Notes: generated by a model not told the origin, from the letters alone. A stretch of DNA of 64,000 bases from Flavobacteriaceae bacterium NBU2973 (GCA_026162565.1 JAOEIQ010000005.1:62001-126000), one strand, 5' to 3'. Counted from the first letter of the stretch, positions 1-9,502 are shown. Translations and numbers: made by a program.

Positions 1-71
1 TCGTTAAAATAACGCACTCCATGTTCTTGTATCCAATTATCTACTGCTTTTTGAGCGTCTTGTATATTCAT
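1..71 (-). CDS. MazG-type nucleotide pyrophosphohydrolase, 5' part only
   Basis: Only the first 23 codons are in the window; the rest lies to the left. The visible N-terminus begins MNIQDAQKAVDNWI and continues with a Trp-Ile-x-x-His-Gly-Val-Arg-Tyr-Phe segment. This matches the opening of the short MazG-like NTP pyrophosphohydrolases common in Flavobacteriaceae, which hydrolyse (d)NTPs to NMPs. The ATG lies 2 nt after the stop of the upstream gene, so it is probably the distal gene of the same minus-strand operon. The catalytic EExxE motifs are outside the window, so the family call rests on the N-terminus alone. Confidence 0.6.
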   Translation of the reverse strand, partial: MNIQDAQKAVDNWIQEHGVRYFN

Positions 72-73
72 TA

Positions 74-2092
74 CTATAGTTTTTTAAGTACTATTTTTTC
101 TGATAGTTTCTCAATATAAGAATTATAATACTGTCTGAATGTAGGATATTCAGCAGCTGGAACAGCTGAATAATTAAAGTTAAAAGATACTTTTAATTGT
201 ATACTTTTTTCTGATGCATTCAATAGATAAGAAAACATACTAACATTATTATCATCTAATTTAACCGCTTTATTTTCTGGTAAATTTTCAACTTTATACC
301 CTTCAGGTATTGAGATATTAATCATATACTCATTAATAAAAGGGTGATTAAAATCTATTGGATAACTTCTTATCTCTTGTTTAAAAGGGCTTTCTTCACT
401 TACTAAAAATAACATTGGAGATATATAAATATCATCTCCAATTTTATCTAATGCATTATTTAGTGTAAAGTTATAAGATTGAAGAATTGGTTTATAATTA
501 GACATATTTTTTATATCTAAATCAGAAACCATTAACTCAGGAGATTTTTCTTGTAAAACATCTATTATGCTCTCTTCGCTTACATTGAAAAATTTAGATC
601 TAAATTTATATGCATAATGATCTGTAAACTGATCTCTGATTTTTCCTGATACAGTTAAATCATTGTTTATAGTATAGTTCATAAAAACCTTATGTTCAGA
701 AGTATTAGATGACAATAGATTTATCCATGTTGAAGTTCCTCCCTCTTTTATCATTCTACCTTTCCAGTTTAAAGCTCGAGTAGGTAAAATATTTGGTGAT
801 GAAAAAGTTGAAGAAGCATCCAATAAAATTAGACCTTCGGGAAGCTCTATTGCAGATATCACATAATCAAACCCATCTCTTGTTGGGAATAAAGGCACTC
901 CATTTTCTTTGGTACTAACAAGCACTGGATTGGCATTTAAACCAGCGTATCGTAACATTGATGTTAATAGAAGATTAATATCAGCATTACTTCCTGTTTG
1001 ACTGTTATAGGCTTTTCTCACTCCATTTTCAGAATATATCCCTACAAAGCCATTCCATTTTACTTTAGATTTTAAAAAATTAAAAATCAATCCTACTTTT
1101 TCAAAATTATCACTAGAATTAGTAATTAGAGCATCAACCTCATCTTTATAAAAACTTGTTTTATCTAGTTGCCCTCCAAAAGCTTCATTTTCATAAATAG
1201 TGCTAGCAACGGCTTCCCAAGTAGTAGATAATTGTTTTATTGGTTTGTTAGGATATTTTAAAAAATCTATTTCTAAAACCAATTTAGACCTATAATCATT
1301 AATATTTGAGACCATAGGTTCCTCTTTTAAAGCTGGAATATTTACTAAATTGGCTTTAACAACTTTATATCTTACAGATTCTTTACTTACTTGCTTTTGA
1401 GATCTTGTTGTACCACTTCCTCCCATTCCAGCCTCTTCTCTAGATGAAAATGTTATACTTTTAGAAATCTCCTCATCAGAAATTGACGGTAAATAAATCG
1501 CTTGAGGGTTTATGTATTTTTTATAGTTATAGTATTCGGGCGCTTCAAATCTAAAGTCTAATTTTTTAATAGGAATTATTTGCTGAAGATATACCTCATC
1601 AACTCCTAAAAAAGGAGATGTTAAGGTATACTCATACTCTACAATACATCCTTCTTTTAAATTAGGCATTGTAAACTTTTGAGTTTTCCAATATTTATTT
1701 TTTTTCTCTTTAAATATCCCATTACTTTTAAGTTTTGTTTTTTGAATCTTTCCATTTTCTAAATTATAAGTAACTGCTTTTAATCCGGAAATTGTCTCAC
1801 TGTTTCTTGAGTCAGAATCGTAATACTTTAAAGATTTTGTAGCGTTTTTAAATCCATCTCTGGAGTAAATTTTTATTCTTTCAAAAACATTCTTCTTCTG
1901 TATAAAACCTTTATCTGAAACAAACTCAAATGTTATATACTCCTCTCTATATAATACAGCAGCATTAACATCTTCATTAGACATATAGCTAGTTTCCTGT
2001 AATTCTTCTTTACTAACTTTTCCGAATTTGAAATTTTGAGCAAATGAAATTTGAACAATAACAAACAATACAATGGTTATTAATTTTCGCAT
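74..2092 (-). CDS. DUF3857/transglutaminase-like protein, probably catalytically inactive paralogue
   Basis: A 672-residue exported protein with a signal peptide at residues 1-19 ending SFAQ. A DUF3857-type beta-rich region covers about 50-230, a transglutaminase-like fold about 300-430, and a DUF3858-like beta domain follows. Where the neighbouring paralogue has SDCKGL, this protein has GSNADIN, so the catalytic Cys position is Asn369. The paralogue's GNHAI becomes GFDYVI, putting Tyr410 at the His position, while the third-residue region LLDAS is kept. It is therefore likely a pseudo-enzyme or binding protein. It starts 1 nt after the upstream paralogue ends, so the two are co-transcribed. 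The substrate is unknown; periplasmic or cell-surface peptide handling is a guess. Confidence 0.85.
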   Translation of the reverse strand: MRKLITIVLFVIVQISFAQNFKFGKVSKEELQETSYMSNEDVNAAVLYREEYITFEFVSDKGFIQKKNVFERIKIYSRDGFKNATKSLKYYDSDSRNSETISGLKAVTYNLENGKIQKTKLKSNGIFKEKKNKYWKTQKFTMPNLKEGCIVEYEYTLTSPFLGVDEVYLQQIIPIKKLDFRFEAPEYYNYKKYINPQAIYLPSISDEEISKSITFSSREEAGMGGSGTTRSQKQVSKESVRYKVVKANLVNIPALKEEPMVSNINDYRSKLVLEIDFLKYPNKPIKQLSTTWEAVASTIYENEAFGGQLDKTSFYKDEVDALITNSSDNFEKVGLIFNFLKSKVKWNGFVGIYSENGVRKAYNSQTGSNADINLLLTSMLRYAGLNANPVLVSTKENGVPLFPTRDGFDYVISAIELPEGLILLDASSTFSSPNILPTRALNWKGRMIKEGGTSTWINLLSSNTSEHKVFMNYTINNDLTVSGKIRDQFTDHYAYKFRSKFFNVSEESIIDVLQEKSPELMVSDLDIKNMSNYKPILQSYNFTLNNALDKIGDDIYISPMLFLVSEESPFKQEIRSYPIDFNHPFINEYMINISIPEGYKVENLPENKAVKLDDNNVSMFSYLLNASEKSIQLKVSFNFNYSAVPAAEYPTFRQYYNSYIEKLSEKIVLKKL

Positions 2093-2093
2093 A

Positions 2094-3986
2094 CTATTTT
2101 AATTTTAATACTATTTTAAGGTTATCATTTTTAGCCACTTGAAGCAAAAACTCTCTAAAGGCTTCATATTCTTCTTTTTGGTATAAACCCTCATTAACTA
2201 AAAACTCTCTCTTGTAAATCAACTTGTTGTTTTCATGAGTTATACTACAAGAATAATCTCCAAATTGTGTACTAACTCTAATAGGTTTAAATAAGGATTC
2301 AACAATTAAAGATTCTGGTATATCGATTTCATATTCATCAATATCTAAAAACCCTCGATCTATTTTTATTGGTAATGTTCTATAAGAATATTCTTTTGGA
2401 ATAATCTCACTTATATTAAAAAAGTTGGGATTCAATAATAATCTATCACCTGCATTAGATGCGTATTTTTCTACTTCTACATCTATAGCTTCAGAGAAAA
2501 CTATTGCGTTTTTATCATTTTCAAATGTCACCAAATTTACATCGAGATTATTTATATGGTTCCAATAATTTTTATAGTGCATTTTTTGGTCTTTTTTAGA
2601 TTTTCTTTGAATCCTCTCATGCTGACCATATTGCGAGCCATAAGACTCTATAGAAACCTTTGCTTTAAAACCACCTGTTTCAGTAAAATAGATTTTCGAT
2701 GTTGTTATTTGTTTATTACCAATACTCTCATACTTTTTGGTATGAACAATTTCCCCTCCTTCAGGTTTTATAATTAAGACATCTCTATCGTCAGTAAAAT
2801 TAGCAGTATATCCAAATGGCACCGTTTGACTTGTACATTCTAACCATATGTAATCATCATTATTAGGTAAGCATAAAATAGCATGATTCCCTTGAGTTGC
2901 AGAAAAGTCTCTGTCAATGTCTCTAATATTATCTCCTGCATACAAAACTGTATAATACGATTCAACTCCCACTTCTTTAAGTAACGCTTTTGTAAAATTT
3001 GTTAAACCTTTACAATCACTATAACCTAATTTACTAACATCTTTTGCTAGCATTGGTTTCCATCCACCAATACCAATTTGTACACTTATATATCGCGTTT
3101 TACTTTGCATATATTCATAAACAATCTTTGCTTTTTCTAAAGCTGTCTCAGCATCTTTTGTTAATGCTACAACTTCTTGTTTAACAGATTCAGGTATATT
3201 TTGTGTGTCAGCTAATAAGCTCTCATTTATCCATCTACCAAAATCTTTCCAATTAGTATTACTACCTCTAACTCCTTCCATATTAAAATCTACTAAAGCT
3301 GCCTTTACATTAGGCACATATTCTTCAAAATTAGGACTGTAGCTTTCACTATTAATTGCTTTTAATCTTTTTGCAGAATAACTTAACCTTGAGTCCTTTA
3401 TAATATTAAAACCATCGAAATTTGATGCCTTAATCTTTAATTCAATATTTGACTTATTATCTAATATGTAAGAACTGTTTTCTGTACTAACATAAAAGCC
3501 CTCTAGAGGTTCCCAGTTAGGAATAAATGCTGTAGACCTATACTCAACTTCAGTATAAAATTCAACTGTGTAAGGGTATTTTATTGGTATATAATTTAAA
3601 TACTTAACACGACTATCCGAATACAAAGTGCCACCGCTAACAGCACTTTCATCTAAAAAATCTCTTTTTTTGAACTTCTTTATCTCTTTTCCATTGACAT
3701 CATAAACCAATGCTTGTAGTTTTTTTACAGTTGTGTTATTATCATAGCCGACATAAGCTCCAACTTTGCTACTCCCTCTTTCATTAAGTACAGTTACAAC
3801 TCTTTTATTAGAATAAATCATTTTATCATAAGACTCAATAGTAATATAGATCTCATTTAGTCTAATAACTGCATTGGCATTTTCTTTTAATTCATCAGAA
3901 ATAATTAATGATTGATAAAGTGGACCTTCTTGAGAATATACTTGTAGAAATAGAAAGGAGAAAATTAGAAAAGTAATTTTATTCAT
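2094..3986 (-). CDS. DUF3857 and transglutaminase domain protein, triad intact
   Basis: A 630-residue exported protein with a signal peptide ending at about residue 18 (LFLQVYSQ). The N-terminal half is DUF3857-like and the transglutaminase core spans about 280-400. The papain-like triad appears complete: Cys325 in YSDCKGL, His368 in QGNHAI, and an acidic residue in WLECTS. The C-terminal third is beta-rich. It is first of a tight pair with an inactive-looking paralogue, with MazG following. The proteins are diverged duplicates, similar in length and order of domains. Transglutaminase-fold proteins of this kind may act as proteases or amidases; the actual reaction is not known. Confidence 0.87.
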   Translation of the reverse strand: MNKITFLIFSFLFLQVYSQEGPLYQSLIISDELKENANAVIRLNEIYITIESYDKMIYSNKRVVTVLNERGSSKVGAYVGYDNNTTVKKLQALVYDVNGKEIKKFKKRDFLDESAVSGGTLYSDSRVKYLNYIPIKYPYTVEFYTEVEYRSTAFIPNWEPLEGFYVSTENSSYILDNKSNIELKIKASNFDGFNIIKDSRLSYSAKRLKAINSESYSPNFEEYVPNVKAALVDFNMEGVRGSNTNWKDFGRWINESLLADTQNIPESVKQEVVALTKDAETALEKAKIVYEYMQSKTRYISVQIGIGGWKPMLAKDVSKLGYSDCKGLTNFTKALLKEVGVESYYTVLYAGDNIRDIDRDFSATQGNHAILCLPNNDDYIWLECTSQTVPFGYTANFTDDRDVLIIKPEGGEIVHTKKYESIGNKQITTSKIYFTETGGFKAKVSIESYGSQYGQHERIQRKSKKDQKMHYKNYWNHINNLDVNLVTFENDKNAIVFSEAIDVEVEKYASNAGDRLLLNPNFFNISEIIPKEYSYRTLPIKIDRGFLDIDEYEIDIPESLIVESLFKPIRVSTQFGDYSCSITHENNKLIYKREFLVNEGLYQKEEYEAFREFLLQVAKNDNLKIVLKLK

Positions 3987-4049
3987 ATGCAGATGGTTAG
4001 AAGCTAAAATAGAAAAATTAGTTATTATTAAAAGTTTATTTGAAGAAAA

Positions 4050-4502
4050 TTACTCTCTATTTTTACTATCTATTATTATTGTTACTGGACCATCATTTAA
4101 CAGGTCGACTTTCATATCTGCACCAAACTCTCCTGTTTGTATGTTTTTACCCAAATCATTTTCTAATTGTAGAATAAAATCTTCGTATAAAGGAATCGCA
4201 ATTTCAGGTTTTGCAGCTTTTATATAACTTGGCCTATTGCCTTTTTTTGTTGAGGCATGAAGTGTAAATTGACTTACTAAAATCACTTCTCCATTACTAT
4301 CTAAAAGAGAAGTATTCATCACACCATTTTCATCATTAAAAATTCGAAGGTTTACTATTTTTCTGCTTAACCATTCTATATCGTCTATTGTATCATTATT
4401 TACAATACCAAGTAAAATTAATAGCCCTTCGTTAATTGAAGCCACTTGTTTACTATTTATGGTAACACTTGCTTTAGACACTCTTTGTATGACTACTCTC
4501 AT
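4050..4502 (-). CDS. dtd: D-aminoacyl-tRNA deacylase
   Basis: A 150-residue DTD-fold enzyme that hydrolyses D-amino acids mischarged on tRNA and proofreads glycyl-tRNA(Ala). Both family signatures are present: SQFTLHAS near residue 80 and NDGPVT near residue 138, the latter corresponding to the Gly-cisPro-type element of the active site. The open frame extends 17 codons further upstream, but the family-typical N-terminus MRVVIQRVSKASV begins at 4502, so that ATG was chosen. This leaves a 10-nt gap after the rsgA stop rather than a 41-nt overlap. It is co-directional with rsgA, a common flavobacterial arrangement. Confidence 0.95.
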   Translation of the reverse strand: MRVVIQRVSKASVTINSKQVASINEGLLILLGIVNNDTIDDIEWLSRKIVNLRIFNDENGVMNTSLLDSNGEVILVSQFTLHASTKKGNRPSYIKAAKPEIAIPLYEDFILQLENDLGKNIQTGEFGADMKVDLLNDGPVTIIIDSKNRE

Positions 4503-4512
4503 TAGGTTATTT

Positions 4513-5466
4513 TTATTCCTCTTTTTCCCAATTATCGGTTCGATAATGCTCATCTTCTCCTTCTAAAATCTGTAAGTAACTTCGATATCTAGAAAAGGCT
4601 AATTCATCATTATCTAATGCTTCTTTTACAGCACATTTTGGTTCCTCTAAATGTAAACAGTTATTAAATTTACAATCTTGTTTCAAGGCAAAAAACTCAG
4701 GAAAATAATCGCCTACTTCTTCTCGTTCCATATCAACAACACCAAAGCCTTTTATTCCTGGAGTGTCTATTATTTTAGCATCAAAACTTAAATCAAACAT
4801 TTCTGCAAAAGTAGTTGTATGCTGACCTTGCATGTGTTGAACTGAAATTTCTTTTGTACGTAAGTCGAGATTAGGCTCTATGGCATTTACTAAAGTTGAT
4901 TTGCCAACTCCAGAATGACCAGCAAACATACTTACTTTACCTTCCATTAACGATTTTACTTTGTCGATATTTTTTCCTTTTGCTGCAGAAATACCAATAC
5001 ATTCATAACCAATTTTTCGATAAGTATGTGCTAGAATTTTCACTTCTAAAAGAGTTTCTTCATCATAAGAATCTACTTTATTAAACAGTAAAATTGCTTT
5101 AATATCATAGGCTTCAGCGGTTACTAAAAAACGATCTATAAAACTGGTAAAAGTCGGAGGATTATCAATTGTTATTAGTAAAAAAACCTGATCAATATTA
5201 GAGGCGATTATATGTGTTTGCTTGGAGAGATTAACAGATTTTCTAACGATATAGTTTTTTCGCTCCTGAATGTTGTTAATGATTCCTGTAGTTGTATCGC
5301 TTTTAGTATCTAACTCAAAATCAACATAATCTCCAACAGAAATAGGGTTGGTGCTTTTTATACCTTTTATTCTAAATTTACCTTTAATTCTACATTCATA
5401 AACCTTACCATTAAGTGTTTTAACAGTATACCAACTTCCTGTAGATTTATAAACTATTCCTGTCAT
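4513..5466 (-). CDS. rsgA: Ribosome small subunit biogenesis GTPase RsgA
   Basis: A 317-residue circularly permuted GTPase that helps late maturation of the 30S subunit. The order is an N-terminal OB fold (about 1-75), then the permuted G motifs: G4 NKVD near 129, G1 GHSGVGKST near 183, and G3 DTPG near 237. A C-terminal zinc finger follows with CKFNNCLHLEEPKC. The permutation (G4 before G1) and the zinc motif are diagnostic of RsgA/YjeQ. A strong hairpin terminator at 5493-5523 separates it from the aromatic operon, so it probably has its own promoter. A box CATCTTTG at 5472-5479 (reverse strand) is one mismatch from the -7 consensus and only about 6 nt from the start codon. Confidence 0.97.
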   Translation of the reverse strand: MTGIVYKSTGSWYTVKTLNGKVYECRIKGKFRIKGIKSTNPISVGDYVDFELDTKSDTTTGIINNIQERKNYIVRKSVNLSKQTHIIASNIDQVFLLITIDNPPTFTSFIDRFLVTAEAYDIKAILLFNKVDSYDEETLLEVKILAHTYRKIGYECIGISAAKGKNIDKVKSLMEGKVSMFAGHSGVGKSTLVNAIEPNLDLRTKEISVQHMQGQHTTTFAEMFDLSFDAKIIDTPGIKGFGVVDMEREEVGDYFPEFFALKQDCKFNNCLHLEEPKCAVKEALDNDELAFSRYRSYLQILEGEDEHYRTDNWEKEE

Positions 5467-5492
5467 TATTACAAAGATGACAAAATAATATT

Positions 5493-5523
5493 AAAAAATG
5501 GCTCGCAATTGCGAGCCATTTTT
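5493..5523 (-). terminator. Intrinsic terminator of the aromatic operon
   Basis: On the minus strand a 13-bp perfect stem, AAAAATGGCTCGC with its complement, closes an AATT loop and runs into T residues. The 5' arm overlaps the TAA of the DAHP synthase gene. The hairpin is symmetric enough to work in both directions, but only the minus strand has an upstream gene. Confidence 0.85.
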
Positions 5524-6604
5524 AGTTATTGATAATTTTTTCTTGATGATTAATTGACTCTTGGTGAATGGCTTTAAACACTCTTAAAATAAATTCTTCA
5601 CTCAAGTTTTTCTCCTCTCCTTGAAGAATCATTTTACCTAAAATCTCATTCCAACGTTTAGATTGTAATACAGCCACATTGTGCTCTTTTTTTAACTGAC
5701 CAATATCATCAGCAACAGTCATACGTTTCCCCATCATCTCAATTAATTGATGATCTATTACATCTATTTGCGTTCGAAGTGTGTTGATTCTATTTTTAAA
5801 TTCTGCATCATTATCTGTCTCTTTTCTAATTTTTAAATCCTCCATAAACTTGATAAGTGTACTTGGTGTAATTTGCTGTGCTGCATCACTCCAAGCATTA
5901 TCAGGATCATGATGTGTTTCTACCATTAAACCATCGTAATTTAAGTCTAATGCTGTTTGACATAAATCGAAAATAATATCGCGACGTCCAGCAATATGAG
6001 AAGGATCTAATATTAAAGGTAAATCAGGAAAACGATTTTGTAAATCAACAGCCAATTGCCATTCTGGATTATTTCGATATCTTGTTTTTTCATAGGTTGA
6101 GAACCCTCTATGGATCACTCCTAAATTTTTAACATCAGCTGTATAAAAACGCTCTACAGCTCCTAGCCATAGAGACAAATCTGGATTTACAGGGTTTTTT
6201 ATTAAAACTGGTTTATCAGTTCCTTTTAAAGCATCTGCAATTTCTTGCACTATAAATGGACTAACAGTTGTTCTCGCTCCAATCCATAAAACATCTACAT
6301 CATGTTGTAAAGCCAAATCCACATGATTGGCATTTGCAACTTCAGTAGTAATTAGCATTCCTGTTTCTTCTTTAGCTTTTTGAAGCCACTTTAATCCTAA
6401 TGCTCCTACGCCTTCAAAATTTCCTGGTCGTGTTCTAGGCTTCCAAATTCCTGCTCGAAAAACTGTAGCATCGCTATCTTTTAATTCGTGAGCAATTTTT
6501 AATACTTGAGCTTCTGTCTCTGCACTACATGGTCCAGCAATTACTAAAGGATGATCTAATCCGAAGTTTTCATACCATGTTCTTAATTCTTTTTTATTTT
6601 CCAT
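5522..6604 (-). CDS. Bifunctional DAHP synthase / chorismate mutase type II
   Basis: A 360-residue fusion. Residues about 1-255 are a type I-beta (KDO8PS-like) 3-deoxy-7-phosphoheptulonate synthase that condenses PEP and erythrose 4-phosphate, the entry step of the shikimate pathway. Motifs seen are VIAGPCSAE, IWKPRTRPG, GARTTVSP, KNPVNPD, ILDPSHIAGRR and VETHHDPDNA. Residues about 265-360 are an AroQ-class chorismate mutase, with LRTQIDVIDHQLIEMMGKRM then KKEHNV and a late SKRW. The mutase domain may also give feedback sensitivity to prephenate or chorismate, as known for such fusions. It is the last gene of the operon, ending inside a terminator. The same architecture is standard in Bacteroidota. 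Confidence 0.96.
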   Translation of the reverse strand: MENKKELRTWYENFGLDHPLVIAGPCSAETEAQVLKIAHELKDSDATVFRAGIWKPRTRPGNFEGVGALGLKWLQKAKEETGMLITTEVANANHVDLALQHDVDVLWIGARTTVSPFIVQEIADALKGTDKPVLIKNPVNPDLSLWLGAVERFYTADVKNLGVIHRGFSTYEKTRYRNNPEWQLAVDLQNRFPDLPLILDPSHIAGRRDIIFDLCQTALDLNYDGLMVETHHDPDNAWSDAAQQITPSTLIKFMEDLKIRKETDNDAEFKNRINTLRTQIDVIDHQLIEMMGKRMTVADDIGQLKKEHNVAVLQSKRWNEILGKMILQGEEKNLSEEFILRVFKAIHQESINHQEKIINN

Positions 6605-6619
6605 AATTAATTTTTTTCA

Positions 6620-6652
6620 TGTCAAAAGATCTCGACTGCGCTCGACCTGACA
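6620..6652. repeat. Short interspersed palindromic element
   Basis: The gap between tyrA and the DAHP synthase gene holds TGTCA at the left edge, TGACA at the right edge, and between them CTCGACTGCGCTCGA, with two TCGA palindromes around a GC-rich centre. The GC content is well above its surroundings. I recall very similar gtcgagcgcagtcgag elements scattered in flavobacterial intergenic regions, so I call it a REP-like unit. That recall was not checked here. In the transcript it would form a modest hairpin between co-transcribed genes. Confidence 0.55.
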
Positions 6653-6655
6653 TTT

Positions 6656-7507
6656 TTAAGCAATTCCGTTTAATATATCTTTTATATGATTGGTTTCTTT
6701 CATTTGATTAAATACTGATTCAAAATCATTATTTATCATATACTCTTTAAAAGTGTTTAAGTTTTTTATGTACTCATCTAATGTCTCAATAACATTAGTC
6801 TTATTTTGTCTAAATATTGGTGTCCACATTTCTGGTGAACTTTTTGCTAATCTAACTGTACTCTCAAATCCTGACCCAGCCATATCAAAAATATCTCGCT
6901 CGTTTTTTTCTTTTTCAATAACTGTTTTACCTAACATAAATGAACTTATATGCGATAAATGAGATACATAAGCAATATGTTTATCATGAGCTTTGGGATT
7001 CATATAGCGAATACGCATTCCTAAATCAGAAAATATTTTTAGAGCTTTTTCTTGAAGTTTAAAAGCTGTTTTCTCAACCTCACAAATAATCATAGTTTTT
7101 CCTTGATACAAATCATTAATTGCTGCTTTTGGTCCAGAAAATTCAGTTCCTGCAATTGGATGTGCTGCCAAAAAATTTCTGCGCTTTTTATGGTTTTCAA
7201 CTTTTAAACAAATATCCTCTTTTGTCGACCCAACATCTATAACTAACGTATGGTCTTCAACTACATCTAAAATTTCTGAAATCTGATTAACAGTAGCATC
7301 AACTGGAATTGAAACAATTACAACATCTGCTTGATTTAAATCATTAAAAGTAGCTGTTCTATCTATAACTCCTAATTGCTTGGCCTCTTCTAAATGATCT
7401 TGATTAGAATCAACTCCATAAACAGTTATATCAGAATTACTTTTTTTAATATCTAAAGCAAAACTTCCACCAATTAATCCTACTCCAAGTATGTATAAAT
7501 TTTTCAT
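6656..7507 (-). CDS. tyrA: Prephenate dehydrogenase
   Basis: A 283-residue NAD(P)-dependent enzyme that oxidatively decarboxylates prephenate to 4-hydroxyphenylpyruvate on the tyrosine branch. The N-terminus MKNLYILGVGLIGGS is a Rossmann GxGxxGGS motif. The substrate-site HPIAGTEFSGP segment lies near residues 115-126, and a helical dimerisation domain follows to the C-terminus. No chorismate mutase or ACT domain is attached; the mutase is fused to the DAHP synthase next door. The gene starts 6 nt after the aminotransferase stop. A 51-nt gap with a palindromic repeat separates it from the next gene. Confidence 0.95.
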   Translation of the reverse strand: MKNLYILGVGLIGGSFALDIKKSNSDITVYGVDSNQDHLEEAKQLGVIDRTATFNDLNQADVVIVSIPVDATVNQISEILDVVEDHTLVIDVGSTKEDICLKVENHKKRRNFLAAHPIAGTEFSGPKAAINDLYQGKTMIICEVEKTAFKLQEKALKIFSDLGMRIRYMNPKAHDKHIAYVSHLSHISSFMLGKTVIEKEKNERDIFDMAGSGFESTVRLAKSSPEMWTPIFRQNKTNVIETLDEYIKNLNTFKEYMINNDFESVFNQMKETNHIKDILNGIA

Positions 7508-7513
7508 TTAATT

Positions 7514-8659
7514 TTATCTAACTCTTTCAATAGCTTCTTTAATATCATTTATTTCTGCACACAACGATACTCTAATATAACCTTCTCCATTGCTTCCAAA
7601 AATGGTTCCTGGAGCCACAAAAATGTAGTTGTTTTTAAGTAATACATCTACAAATTTTTCAGACTTTACTTTTCCTAATAATTTAGCCCAAACAAACATT
7701 CCTGTTGCTGTTTTATCATAACTACAGTTTAAATTATCTAATAGTTCCCAAACTAATTCTCGCCTTTGTTCGTAAACGCTATTTAAACTAGCAAACCACA
7801 TTTTAGAACTTTTTAAAGCTTCAATTGCTCCTTGTTGTATGCCATAAAACATTCCAGAATCCATATTACTTTTCACTTTTAATATCTGTTCTATATAATC
7901 TGAATGTCCTAAAACCATACCTACTCTCCAGCCTGCCATATTAAATGTTTTACTTAATGAGTTTAGCTCCAAACAATGTTGACGAGCACCAATACATTTC
8001 ATAATACTTCTTGGGTGGTCGTTTAAAATAAAACTGTAAGGATTATCATTTATAATGAGTACATCATTACGTTGCGCAAAGGCAATTAACTCATCAAACA
8101 ATCTATAATCGGAAACTTTTCCGGTTGGCATGTTTGGAAAATTAATCCACATAAGTTTTACTTTAGAAAGGTCTTTACTTTCTAATTCTGCAATATCAGG
8201 TAACCAATTATTGTCTTCTTTTAAATTGTAATAAATTGGTTTAGCCTCTAATAGTTTGGTTACTGATTCGTAAGTTGGATAGCCAGGATTTGGAACTAAT
8301 ACAGCATCTCCTTTATCTAAAAACGCCATTGATATATGCATGATACCTTCTTTACTTCCCATTAATGGTAAGATTTCAGTTTGATAGCTCATGTTTATAT
8401 CAAAATGTTCTTTGTAAAATTCGGACATGGCCTTACGTAATTCTGGATGTCCTTGATAGCTTTGATACTTGTGTCCAACCTCGTTATCTAAACCTTCAAC
8501 TAGAGCTGATAACGCTTTTTGAGGAGGTAATAAATCTGGACTACCAATACCTAAATTTATAATGGGTTTTCCATTTGCTTTCATAAGGTTTACCTCGCGA
8601 AGCTTTCTTGAAAAGTAGTATTCTTCAACTTTTTTTAATCGTTTGGCTGGCTGAATCAT
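7514..8659 (-). CDS. PLP-dependent class I aminotransferase of the aromatic operon
   Basis: A 381-residue fold-type I aminotransferase. The PLP lysine is in NSLSKTFNMAGWRVG, the Asn/Asp-Tyr cofactor contacts are in NFPNMPTG and INDNPYSF, and the C-terminal carboxylate-binding Arg is in GEGYIRVSLC. Its position between prephenate dehydratase and prephenate dehydrogenase implies it transaminates phenylpyruvate and 4-hydroxyphenylpyruvate, or possibly prephenate. Sequence reading alone cannot decide between aromatic, aspartate and prephenate specificity. Its ATG overlaps the pheA TGA by 3 nt in an ATGA arrangement, suggesting translational coupling. Confidence 0.9.
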   Translation of the reverse strand: MIQPAKRLKKVEEYYFSRKLREVNLMKANGKPIINLGIGSPDLLPPQKALSALVEGLDNEVGHKYQSYQGHPELRKAMSEFYKEHFDINMSYQTEILPLMGSKEGIMHISMAFLDKGDAVLVPNPGYPTYESVTKLLEAKPIYYNLKEDNNWLPDIAELESKDLSKVKLMWINFPNMPTGKVSDYRLFDELIAFAQRNDVLIINDNPYSFILNDHPRSIMKCIGARQHCLELNSLSKTFNMAGWRVGMVLGHSDYIEQILKVKSNMDSGMFYGIQQGAIEALKSSKMWFASLNSVYEQRRELVWELLDNLNCSYDKTATGMFVWAKLLGKVKSEKFVDVLLKNNYIFVAPGTIFGSNGEGYIRVSLCAEINDIKEAIERVR

Positions 8660-9483
8660 AGTTTTGCATTTTTATATTCTCCCAAGATTTTAACATCTTC
8701 TGTCATAATATTCATAACAGATTTTGCCTTTTCAAAATGAGAATACTCATTAAATGTTACATCTACAAAGAAAGCATATTTCCATGGAGTTTCAATTTTT
8801 GGTAACGACTGTATTTTAGTTAAATTTAATTTACAATCGCTTAAGACGTTAAGCATAGTAGCTAAACTTCCTCGTTTATGGTCTAGCTCAAATTTAATGG
8901 ATGCTTTGTTTATCTCAGATGTATCTACTTCATTATTCTTTTGCTTTACAATTACAAAACGTGTTTCATTATGTTTTATAGTCTGAATACTTTCTGCTAA
9001 AATATTTAAATCGTAAATCTCCGCAGCCAATTTACTAGCAATAGCTGCTATACCTTTAATTTGTTTTTTGTTGATTCTATCAGCTACTTCTGCAGTGTCT
9101 TTATCTTCAACTAGTTTAATGTATGGATGTTTTTTAAAAAACTCTTTACATTGTAATAATGCCATTGGATGCGAGTAGACCTCTTTTATATCTTCTAAAG
9201 ATTGCCCTTTTAAAGCCATTAAGTTATGTTGAATATCTAGATACTGTTCTCCAACTATATGTAAATTATGGTTATCTATCAAAGCATAATTAGGAATGAT
9301 TGATCCTGCAATAGAATTCTCAATTGCCATAATAACTGCATCACTTTCTTTGTTTAAAAGACTCTCAACAGCAGCATCAAAAGTCAGGCATTCGTTTACA
9401 GTGATTGTATCACTAAAATAATTTTGCGACACAATATGATGAAACGACCCTTTTACACCTTGTATAGAAACTGATTTAATCAT
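8656..9483 (-). CDS. pheA: Prephenate dehydratase
   Basis: A 275-residue enzyme converting prephenate to phenylpyruvate on the phenylalanine branch. The catalytic domain (about 1-175) has IQGVKGSFHH, AIENSIAGSI, SHPMALLQC and NETRFVIV, the last holding the catalytic Thr-Arg-Phe. A C-terminal ACT domain (about 190-270) with GSLATMLNVLS is the expected phenylalanine feedback site. The frame opens at 9492 (MLIMIK), but MIKSVSIQG at 9483 matches the usual N-terminus, so the shorter start is given. It is first in the operon, downstream of a Phe/Tyr/Trp-rich leader peptide and attenuator. Confidence 0.95.
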   Translation of the reverse strand: MIKSVSIQGVKGSFHHIVSQNYFSDTITVNECLTFDAAVESLLNKESDAVIMAIENSIAGSIIPNYALIDNHNLHIVGEQYLDIQHNLMALKGQSLEDIKEVYSHPMALLQCKEFFKKHPYIKLVEDKDTAEVADRINKKQIKGIAAIASKLAAEIYDLNILAESIQTIKHNETRFVIVKQKNNEVDTSEINKASIKFELDHKRGSLATMLNVLSDCKLNLTKIQSLPKIETPWKYAFFVDVTFNEYSHFEKAKSVMNIMTEDVKILGEYKNAKL

Positions 9484-9502
9484 AATTAACATTATAAATG
9501 TG

